Positions 24,990-31,682 of a stretch of DNA of 40,372 nucleotides are shown here, piece after piece. The notes under the pieces are model-generated. The model searched no databases, was not told the origin of the DNA, and saw only the letters and a list, made by a program, of their open reading frames with translations. The position numbers and the translations under genes are program-made. Source of the DNA: JBGSTR01 sp963707135 (GTDB taxonomy: Bacteria; Pseudomonadota; Gammaproteobacteria; Chromatiales; Chromatiaceae); contig CAVPOY010000003.1 of NCBI GenBank assembly GCA_963707135.1, positions 1-40,372 on the forward strand, read 5' to 3'. How positions within the stretch are numbered: position 1 is the stretch's first letter; each line of letters starts with the position of its first letter.

Positions 24990-25425
24990 CCCTCGACGGC
25001 TTGTACGAGCGCCGCGATAAGGGGCGAGCGCGATTTCATCAGGCCGCGCCAACGATACCGCGGGAGGTAGAGGCCATCGCTGAGCGGGTCCGTTGCCGGG
25101 TGCTGCGCTGGTTCGCCCGCGGGGGCCTACGCGATCCCGATGACGCCCGCGCCATGCTCGCTTCGAACTAGGGGGTCTCGCTCGACGCCGCCGGATGCAA
25201 CGCCGGCCAGGATCGCGCCGGACTGGAACGGCTGCTGCGCTACCGCGCACGGCCACCCTTAGTCCCGGAGCGGATCGAGCAGGTAGGCGAGCCCGCCGAG
25301 CCGCCCCGTATCGGCCCGGCACGCGGGCCGACAGGGTGGGACGACGCGCCCTTCGATGCCTTACCCGACTGGGGCGCCCTGGCATAACCGCAACCCGAGA
25401 ACGTGTTCGACCAGCGGGTACGGTG
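24990..25425 (+). pseudogene. IS91/IS801-type transposase remnant
   Basis: An open stretch encodes RVRCRVLRWFARGGLRDPDD, an in-frame TAG at 25169, then GVSLDAAGCNAGQDRAGLERLLRYRARPP. It continues with PTGWDDAPFDALPDWGALA and, after a shift, PQPENVFDQRV. This pattern (FSLDA...RAGLERLLRYCARPP) is typical of the C-terminal third of IS91/IS801-type transposases. No N-terminal zinc ribbon or Y2 region is present, so it is a fragment. It lies at the upstream edge of the N-ATPase operon, on the opposite strand. Confidence 0.7.
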
Positions 25426-25591
25426 TCAACCCCGCCCTTCGCAGGGGTCCTCCGGGTCGTGTGCCACCACCCGCGCGCTCGTCGTTCGCACGCTGGGAAC
25501 GGGCGCAGCCGCAGGCTCACCGACCGTGAGAACGGCGGTTTTCCGTTGGCGGCCCGCCTTGCGGACTTGTCAGGAGGCTTGCTTGAGCCTC

Positions 25592-25613
25592 CTGTTGATG
25601 GTTGCGTCCCCCG
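25592..25613. repeat. Right direct repeat bracketing the N-ATPase region
   Basis: Exact 22-base partner of 17966-17987 in the same orientation, followed by weaker similarity to about 25655. Between the two copies lie the complete N-ATPase operon and the IS91-type remnant. Confidence 0.75.
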
Positions 25614-25667
25614 GCAACTCCTCCATTGTGCGGTTGAAGTTTCTTTCCGATTCCCCTCGACGGCGAC

Positions 25668-25817
25668 ATGACCCTCGACGAGATCGAATGTCGTATCCTC
25701 GCCGAGGCTCTACGGCGAAATTCGGACAACGTGAGCCTGACCGCCCGGGTTCTGGGAACAACCCGCGAGAAGCTCCGCTACCGGGTGCCGAAGTACGGGC
25801 TCAAGACCAGCGATTGA
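25668..25817 (+). CDS. Small Fis-type helix-turn-helix protein
   Basis: 49 residues from ATG 25668. It is almost entirely a Fis/NtrC-type C-terminal DNA-binding domain: an AEALRRNSDNVSLTARVLG helix-turn-helix with TTREKLRYRVPKYGLK recognition end. No sigma-54 activation or receiver domain precedes it, so it is either a stand-alone mini-regulator or the tail of a lost NtrC-type regulator. It lies between the right direct repeat and the DUF202 gene. Confidence 0.6.
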   Translation: MTLDEIECRILAEALRRNSDNVSLTARVLGTTREKLRYRVPKYGLKTSD

Positions 25818-25891
25818 GGATAGGCATCCATGCGCCACCCGGATCAACCCAACGAGACTCGGCCGCCACGCCACCCCACCCCTATGCAGGG

Positions 25892-26173
25892 ATGGACGAT
25901 ACCCTGATCCTGCGCGACGCCCTCGCTATCGACCGCACGCGTCTGGCCAACGAGCGAACCCTGCTCGCCTGGCTTCGCACCGGACTGTTGCTGCTGGTCT
26001 CGGGAGTGACCTTGATCAAGCTGTTCGAGGGTCAGCCGCTGGCGGAGATTACCGGATACGTGCTCATGCCCCTCGGGGCCGTTGCCGCGGCATTCGGCCT
26101 GCATCGATATCTGCGCGTGAAGGCTAGGATCGAGACCGACCGGCTCGCCTTCCGGGGGGTTCGGGAGCGCTGA
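25892..26173 (+). CDS. DUF202/YidH-like small membrane protein
   Basis: 93 residues. The N-terminal motif LAIDRTRLANERTLLAWLRTG is the DUF202 signature. Two hydrophobic segments follow (LLLLVSGVTLIKL and TGYVLMPLGAVAAAFGLHRYL). ATG 25892 is chosen because it directly precedes the conserved DTLILRD. The role is unknown; homologues are inner-membrane proteins. Confidence 0.82.
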   Translation: MDDTLILRDALAIDRTRLANERTLLAWLRTGLLLLVSGVTLIKLFEGQPLAEITGYVLMPLGAVAAAFGLHRYLRVKARIETDRLAFRGVRER

Positions 26174-26210
26174 CGTAGTCCGTCTACCCGTGAAATGGGC
26201 ATGCAACCCG

Positions 26211-26978
26211 ATGACTGACACCAATGCTCTGCGTCCGGCGATCGACGTGCACCTCTTGCGCAGTGCATTGGTAAACGGCATCGCGGGGCTTGTACTGTTG
26301 ACCACCGTCGGACTCGGTCTGGCCGGCGCACTCGGGCTCGGGAATGCCTTCCTCCCCAAGGCTGTCGCGGCCTACGGGGTGGTCCTTGGGATCATGGCGG
26401 GCTTCCTGCGTCAGCACCGGCCACATCACCGCCTGGGTTCAGCCAACCAGGTGACCCTGGTGCGCGGGGTCCTCGCCGCCCTCCTGGCCGGGTTCCTGGG
26501 CGAGGGAGGAACCCCCGCCGCGGCCTGGACGGTCCTGGCGCTGGCCCTGGTGGCCGAGGCGCTCGATGGGGTGGACGGCCACCTGGCGCGGCGCTTCGGT
26601 TGGGCGAGCCCATTCGGCGCGCGCTTCGACATGGAGATCGACGCCCTGCTGGTGGCGGTGCTCGCCATCCTGCTGTGGTCCCTTGACAAGGCCGGGCCTT
26701 GGGTCCTGGCGGCGGGGTTTTTGCGCTACCTGTTCGTGGGGTCCGGCTACCTCTGGCCTATGCTGCGGCGCCCGTTGCCGCCTAGCCGCCGGCGTCAGGC
26801 CGTCTGCGTCGTTCAGGTGCTGACGCTCACGCTGGCCCTGGCGCCTGTCCTCCCCCGGGATTTGAGTGCGCCCCTGGCCGCCGCCGGGTTGGCCTTGCTC
26901 TGTTGGTCTTTCGCCGTCGATATCCTCTGGCTCGTCCGCCGAGCGGGTCTGGCAGCGCCCGCCGGAGAACTGCCATGA
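26211..26978 (+). CDS. CDP-alcohol phosphatidyltransferase
   Basis: 255 residues with about six membrane spans and the complete family signature D119-x2-D122-G-x2-A-R127-x8-G136-x3-D140-x3-D144 (LDGVDGHLARRFG then GARFDMEID). These Asp residues bind the metal and the CDP-alcohol. The enzyme joins a CDP-activated alcohol to a second alcohol with release of CMP. ATG 26211 is preferred over GTG 26190. It ends in ATGA at 26975-26978. Together with the LTA-like gene it could build a phosphodiester-linked product. The same strand and domain mix as the cluster at 10868-17896 suggest they once adjoined. Confidence 0.9.
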   Translation: MTDTNALRPAIDVHLLRSALVNGIAGLVLLTTVGLGLAGALGLGNAFLPKAVAAYGVVLGIMAGFLRQHRPHHRLGSANQVTLVRGVLAALLAGFLGEGGTPAAAWTVLALALVAEALDGVDGHLARRFGWASPFGARFDMEIDALLVAVLAILLWSLDKAGPWVLAAGFLRYLFVGSGYLWPMLRRPLPPSRRRQAVCVVQVLTLTLALAPVLPRDLSAPLAAAGLALLCWSFAVDILWLVRRAGLAAPAGELP

Positions 26979-27041
26979 CCGTGGGGGACAGCCCGCAAGT
27001 GCACTACCGCGGCTGGGTCCATCGCGGGTCGGGGGACGCCA

Positions 27042-28808
27042 ATGGCACCGGTGCCAGGCGGCGGTAGCTTGGAAACGGGCTCCCAACCCGGGCGGTCCGT
27101 CTGGCGCGGCTGGCTGGGCCTGGCGGCCGGGGTCTTTCTGCTCAACGCCGCCCTGAGCTTTCACAACCGTTGGCCGACCCCCTGGGTGGAGCTTCGCCCC
27201 GAGCTGTCGGTGGAGATCGCCCTGCTGGTCCTGGCTCTGGCCCTGGGGGCGAGGGTCTGGGGCCCGCCGTCCCGGCGCCTGCTGGCCGGACTCGCATTGC
27301 TGCTGACGGTGCTGGCGGTGGGGCGCTACGCGGAGGTGACCGCCCCGGCCCTCTACGGCCGCTCCATCAACCTGTTCTGGGATGCACAGCACCTGCCGCG
27401 GGTGGCGGCCATGCTGGTCGAGGCGGCGCCGATGCCTCTGGTGCTCGCCGGCGTGCTCGGCCTTGCGCTCTTGTTGGGGCTTGTCTATGCGCTGCTGCGC
27501 TGGGCCCTGGCGCGGGTCGGAGAGGCTGTCGGCCGGCCCGCTCCGCGCCGGGTCCTGACGGTGCTCGCCGGTGCCGCGGTGACGGCCTACCTGGCCGGGA
27601 TGTCGAGCCCCCGTCTGGATTGGGAGCGCGGCTTCTCTCGCCCGGTGACCAAGACCTACGCCCAGCAGGCCGCCTTCGTGGTCAAGGCGCTGGGCGCGGC
27701 GCCGCGCGCGCTGCCGCCGAGTCCGCCCATGCAGTCGGACCTCGCGCGCGTCCAGGGGGCCCAGGTGGTGATCCTGTTCGCCGAGTCGTACGGCGCCGTG
27801 AGCTACGACCAGCCGCCCCTCGCCGCCGCCCTTGCCGCAAGCCGCGCCGAGCTGGCGGCGGCGCTGGCCGAAACGGGACGGGGAGTTGTCTCCGCCTTCG
27901 TCCGCTCCCCGACCTTCGGGGGCAACTCCTGGCTCGCCCACGCCAGCCTGCTCTCCGGCGTGGAGGTGACCGAGGGCGCCGATTACAAGTTGCTCCTCAC
28001 CCAGCGGCGGGAAACGCTGGTCCATCGCTTCGCCCGCGCGGGCTACCGCACCCTGGCGGTCATGCCGGGTCTGCGCCAGGCGTGGCCCGAGGGGGCCTTC
28101 TACGGGTTCGATACCGTCCTGGGGGCGCCGGCCCTGGATTATCGGGGGCCTGGCTTCGGCTGGTGGCGCATCCCGGACCAGTTCTCCCTGGCCCGGCTGG
28201 ACGCCGACGAGCTGACGAGTGCCGACGGCCGACCGCGCCTCGCCGTCTTTCCCACGATCAACTCCCACATCCCCTTTCGCCCAACGCCGCCGTACCAGCC
28301 GGACTGGGGGCGCGTGCTCACGCCGGACCCCTTCGACGCGGCCGAGACCACCGCCGCTCTTGCCCAACGGCCCGCGCTCTCGGAGCTCGGCCCGGCCTAT
28401 GCGAATTCGCTCGCCTACCTGTTCGAGGTCCTGGCCGGCTGGCTGCGGGAGAGGCCGGACCTGGACCTGGTGCTGCTGGTGATGGGGGATCATCAGCCGC
28501 CGGCCGCGGTGAGCGGGGAGGGTGCCCCCTGGGAGGTCCCGGTGCACCTCGTCACGGGGCGGGCGCCGATACTCGACGCCCTGGCGGCGGAGGGCTTCAC
28601 CCCCGGACTGACGCCGCGGCGGCCGGCCCTGGGCAACATGCCGGAGCTGACGGGGATGCTGCTGCGCGCCTTCGGCTCAGGCGGGTCGGTGCAAGTCACC
28701 GGTCCCGGGGTGACCGCGGATCTGCGCATAGACGTCCCCGGACCCGCCGTTGGCGGGGAGAGCGGCGATGAAGGACCGGATCTCGGCAGGGTCCAGCCAT
28801 CGCGTTGA
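27042..28808 (+). CDS. LTA-synthase-like membrane phosphotransferase (alkaline phosphatase superfamily)
   Basis: 588 residues. Five hydrophobic segments occupy residues 20-185. A large periplasmic domain follows, with VVILFAESYGAV (metal-binding Glu), FGGNSWLAHASLLSG (nucleophile region), LAVFPTINSHIPF and VLLVMGDHQPPA (metal-binding Asp-His). This is the sulfatase-fold lipoteichoic-acid-synthase/phosphoglycerol-transferase group, which moves phospho-alcohol groups from lipids. A 29-codon frame (ATG 26975 to 27061, overlapping the previous gene by ATGA) precedes it and might be an N-terminal part lost by an indel. The 3' end overlaps the opposing FkbM gene by 132 bp. Confidence 0.85.
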   Translation: MAPVPGGGSLETGSQPGRSVWRGWLGLAAGVFLLNAALSFHNRWPTPWVELRPELSVEIALLVLALALGARVWGPPSRRLLAGLALLLTVLAVGRYAEVTAPALYGRSINLFWDAQHLPRVAAMLVEAAPMPLVLAGVLGLALLLGLVYALLRWALARVGEAVGRPAPRRVLTVLAGAAVTAYLAGMSSPRLDWERGFSRPVTKTYAQQAAFVVKALGAAPRALPPSPPMQSDLARVQGAQVVILFAESYGAVSYDQPPLAAALAASRAELAAALAETGRGVVSAFVRSPTFGGNSWLAHASLLSGVEVTEGADYKLLLTQRRETLVHRFARAGYRTLAVMPGLRQAWPEGAFYGFDTVLGAPALDYRGPGFGWWRIPDQFSLARLDADELTSADGRPRLAVFPTINSHIPFRPTPPYQPDWGRVLTPDPFDAAETTAALAQRPALSELGPAYANSLAYLFEVLAGWLRERPDLDLVLLVMGDHQPPAAVSGEGAPWEVPVHLVTGRAPILDALAAEGFTPGLTPRRPALGNMPELTGMLLRAFGSGGSVQVTGPGVTADLRIDVPGPAVGGESGDEGPDLGRVQPSR

Positions 28809-29465
28809 ACCCAGCCGATGGCTTTCCCCCGCGGACCAGTTGAACCGATAGCTTCCAAGCATCTCCAGCCGGTCTATGCAGGCCAGCGCCGCGTCCCTTG
28901 CCGCTGGCAGGTACTCGAAGGACAGGGCCGTAACGGGGCGCGAGAGGCCCAAGAGGACCTCGGGCTCGTAGCCCTCCACGTCGATCTTCACGAAGGCCGG
29001 CTCGCCGAAGCGCTGGATCAGAGCATCGAGGGTCGTCACCGGGACCTCGCCCGCCTCCCGCCAGCGGACGCCGCGGAACCCGGGCTCCGCCCCGACGCGG
29101 CGCGCCCAGTCGCCGGACAGGGTCGTTACCGTCGGATGACGCTCGCTCACCCAAAGGGCCGTGCGTCCTAATTCGCGGCCGACGGCCTCGGGGACGATGG
29201 TCACCCCCCGGTCGCGGCCGTAGAGCAGGCGCAGCACCCGGAGCAGATCCGGCTGGGGCTCCACGGCAACGACGCGGGCGCCCAGGCCGCGCCAGCACCG
29301 GACGCGGTTGCCGACGTGGGCGCCGAGGTCGAATGCCAGCGAGCCCGGCCCGAGGAAGGGGGCGTAGAGCCGGGCCAGGCGTCCCGCCCGCAGCGGGTTT
29401 CCGTAGTAGAGCGCCAGCGAGCGGGCGAGACCGAGGGTGCGGGCGATTCGGCTCGTGGTGGACAT
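28677..29465 (-). CDS. FkbM-family methyltransferase
   Basis: 262 residues from ATG 29465 (MSTTSRIAR). SAM-binding strand SLAFDLGAHVGNRVRCWR near residue 42 and VVAVEPQPDLLRVL follow the FkbM pattern. VTTLDALIQRFGEPAFVKIDVEGYEPEVL is the family hallmark near residue 150. Such enzymes O-methylate sugars or polyketides. It reads against the LTA-like gene, overlapping its last 132 bp, so the two stops are convergent and crossed. Confidence 0.88.
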   Translation of the reverse strand: MSTTSRIARTLGLARSLALYYGNPLRAGRLARLYAPFLGPGSLAFDLGAHVGNRVRCWRGLGARVVAVEPQPDLLRVLRLLYGRDRGVTIVPEAVGRELGRTALWVSERHPTVTTLSGDWARRVGAEPGFRGVRWREAGEVPVTTLDALIQRFGEPAFVKIDVEGYEPEVLLGLSRPVTALSFEYLPAARDAALACIDRLEMLGSYRFNWSAGESHRLGSTRWLDPAEIRSFIAALPANGGSGDVYAQIRGHPGTGDLHRPA

Positions 29466-29519
29466 GACCTGGTGTTGGGGCTGGCTCCGGCGGGACCAAC
29501 GGGCCGCAGGCACCGGGCG

Positions 29520-29936
29520 TCAGCCGGCCAGGAATGGGTTGTGGACGCGCAGCGTGCCGATGATCTGGCCGTGCTGTAGGTCCTCCGTGAGCAAAGATGT
29601 CGCTCCCGCCTCGAGTGCGGTCTCCACAATGAGCGCGTCCCAACAAGACAGCCGGGTCGATGTGCGGCGCCTAATCGCAGCCTCTACCAGCCTCGCGGTG
29701 ACATCGCGGATCGGCATGGCACAGAAATCCCCGACGGCCCTGCTCGCCCTGGCGGCGTCCAGGGGGCGGGCGAGCTTGGAGGTCACCGTCACGTAAAACT
29801 CGCTAAGCACCTGGGTGCTCGGAACGAACCGGCCCGCGGCGAGCAGCTCTCGGGCGACCGCCTGCTTGGCCGGCGCGTCGGTATCGAACAGGTAGACAAG
29901 GACGTTCGTGTCGATGAAGCGCAGCTCAGCGCTCAT
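29520..29936 (-). CDS. vapC: VapC-type PIN-domain toxin
   Basis: 138 residues. PIN-domain acidic residues: FIDTNVLVYLFD (residue 7-18), SEFYV, SCWDALIVETA and LLTEDLQHG. These coordinate Mg2+ for RNA cleavage. ATG 29936 overlaps the end of the antitoxin gene by 11 bp, the usual vapBC coupling. It would be neutralised by the upstream protein. Confidence 0.88.
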   Translation of the reverse strand: MSAELRFIDTNVLVYLFDTDAPAKQAVARELLAAGRFVPSTQVLSEFYVTVTSKLARPLDAARASRAVGDFCAMPIRDVTARLVEAAIRRRTSTRLSCWDALIVETALEAGATSLLTEDLQHGQIIGTLRVHNPFLAG

Positions 29937-30153
29937 GGAGCTCGTTCCGCGTCCAGGCGGCGGCACCGCGGCCCGCGGCACTTTCGAGGGAGAGGGCGAT
30001 GAGGTCGGCGATGGCCGCCTGTTCCCGCCCTCCCGCGTCTGCGTAGGCCTCGAGGAATGACCGCAGGATCGCATTCACGGATGTGTCTTCCTGAAGTGCT
30101 CGCAGGCGCGCCCGCTTCCGGACGTCGTCGTCGACGGTGATGGTGAGATTCAT
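29926..30153 (-). CDS. vapB: VapB-type antitoxin
   Basis: 75 residues from ATG 30153. The N-terminus MNLTITVDDDVRKRARLRAL is a ribbon-helix-helix DNA-binding segment, and the acidic/aromatic C-terminal tail would bind the toxin. It is the promoter-proximal gene of the pair and likely autoregulates it. The annotation is supported mainly by the adjacent PIN toxin. Confidence 0.78.
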   Translation of the reverse strand: MNLTITVDDDVRKRARLRALQEDTSVNAILRSFLEAYADAGGREQAAIADLIALSLESAAGRGAAAWTRNELHER

Positions 30154-30562
30154 GGCGACTGGGCTTACACGATTACACGGCATCAGTGTAGCGCGGCCTC
30201 GCGTCGCCTGGGTGGCGTCGAACCGGACTTCGCCAGGAACGCGGGAACGCGCGCCGCCGCGGCCACCCGACCCAACGGGGCATTCAGGCGCCGATGTGGC
30301 CGTCACGCCGCTGATCCGCCCTCGGCACCGGCCCTGATAAGCGTCAGACGTTCGTCGATCCTCACGGCGTCTGTCAGGCGCGACTCGCGGCGAAAGGCTC
30401 TGCATCCGGCGTCATCCGACCTTGTTGGTAATCTTACGGTAGTAAATCGGTCGGAAATGTCCTAATCTGGCTTACACAAAAAGCTAAAAACTTCCCCTAT
30501 CCCCCGCCGGGACGCGCGTCGTAGCCACCGCGGCATCGCGTCCCGGAATGCCCAAAACAAGC
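30154..30562. other. Intergenic region before DUF4915 copy 1
   Basis: The first 240 bp carry no convincing gene; the vapB promoter should be near 30160-30200. From about 30397 the sequence belongs to the large duplication, and 30421-30545 is almost identical to 38069-38193. Confidence 0.6.
30421..30545 (+). promoter_or_regulatory. Conserved upstream block of DUF4915 copy 1
   Basis: About 125 bp match 38069-38193 with only a few substitutions. It includes TTACGGTAGTAA (an inverted TTAC/GTAA), ATCGGTCGGAAATGTCC, GGCTTACACAAAAAGC and TAAAAACTTCCCC. It is locally AT-rich, as a promoter would be. No -24/-12 or clear -35/-10 pair can be assigned. Confidence 0.5.
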
Positions 30563-31669
30563 ATGAACGACGTACCGCAGCCGCCGGAGCGGCCTGGGGC
30601 GCCCGCGCCTGCAGCCGCCGCCCCGCCCCGTCTGGAGATCCAGACCTCGCGCCAGTTCACCGCCTGGCTGGCCGAGCAGCAGCTCAGCCTCGCCTTCACC
30701 ACCTACCAGGGCGGCAAGGTGTTCTTCCTCGGCCTCAAGCCCGACGGGGCACTCGAGGTCTTCAACCGCACCTTCGAGCGCTGCATGGGCCTGGCGGCTT
30801 CCAGCCAGACCCTGTGGCTCAGCAGCCTCTATCAGCTCTGGCGCTTCGAGAACCTCTTGGAGCCCGGCCAGCACTACCAGGGCTACGACCGGGTCTATGT
30901 GCCCCAGGTGGCCTACACCACCGGGGATGTCGACATCCACGACGTGGCGGTGGACGCCTCCGGCCGCCCGGTGTTCGTCAACACCCTGTTCAGCTGTCTC
31001 GCCACCGTGAGCGAGACCCACAGCTTCGCGCCCCTGTGGCAGCCGCGCTTCATCTCCAAGCTCGCCGCCGAGGACCGCTGTCACCTGAACGGCCTGGCGA
31101 TGCAGGACGGCGTGCCCCGCTATGTCACCGCGGTGAGCCGCAGCGACGTGGCCGACGGCTGGCGCGATCACCGCCGCGACGGCGGCATCGTCATCGAGGT
31201 CGAGAGCGGCGAGATCGTCGCCTCCGGGCTCTCGATGCCCCACTCCCCGCGGCTGCACCAGGGACGCTCTGGCTGCTCAACTCCGGCCAGGGCGAGCTCG
31301 GCACGCTGGACCCCGAGAGCGGGCGCTTCGAGCCCGTGGCCTTCTGTCCCGGCTATGCCCGGGGGCTCGCGCTGCACGGCGACTGGGCGGTGATCGGGCT
31401 CTCGGGGCCGCGGAAGAACAAGACCTTCGAAGGGCCTGCCGCTCGATGAGCGGCTGAAAGAGAAAGGCGCCCGTTCCCGCTGCGGGCTGCACATCGTGGA
31501 TCTGCGCACCGGCGATGCGGTGCACTGGGTGCGCATCGAGGGCGTGGTGGAGGAGCTCTACGACGTGGCGGTGCTGCCGCAGATCCGCCGCCCGATGGCC
31601 ATCGGGCTCAAGAGCGATGAGATCCGGCGGGTGCTGAGCGTGGCGCCGGCCCATTCACAGAAACATTGA
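30563..31669 (+). pseudogene. DUF4915 (TIGR03032-type) protein, copy 1, two indels
   Basis: Nearly identical to the intact copy at 38211-39317. Recognisable family segments: LAFTTYQGGKVFFLGLKPDG, GDVDIHDVAVD, FVNTLFSCLATVS, HLNGLAMQDGVPRYVTAVS. One base is missing near 31262 and one extra C lies at about 31435, so the frame between is shifted and meets a stop at 31393. After the second indel the reading returns to the ancestral frame through to TGA 31669. Start ATG 30563 aligns with copy 2; ATG 30548 is in frame upstream. The function of the family is unknown; it is predicted beta-propeller-like and occurs near exported adhesin-like proteins. Confidence 0.85.
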
Positions 31670-31682
31670 CGAGGAGAAGACG

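Noticed and set aside
26439..28547. 702-codon open frame on the minus strand
   Set aside because: It lies opposite the CDP-alcohol phosphotransferase and LTA-like genes, is dominated by Gln/Arg/Gly/His low-complexity residues and has no domain motif; it is a shadow of high-GC codon usage.
30434..30480. Possible sigma-54 (-24/-12) promoter before DUF4915 copy 1
   Set aside because: TGGCTTACACAAAAAGCT resembles the motif, but the GG-to-GC spacing is 14 rather than 12 bases.
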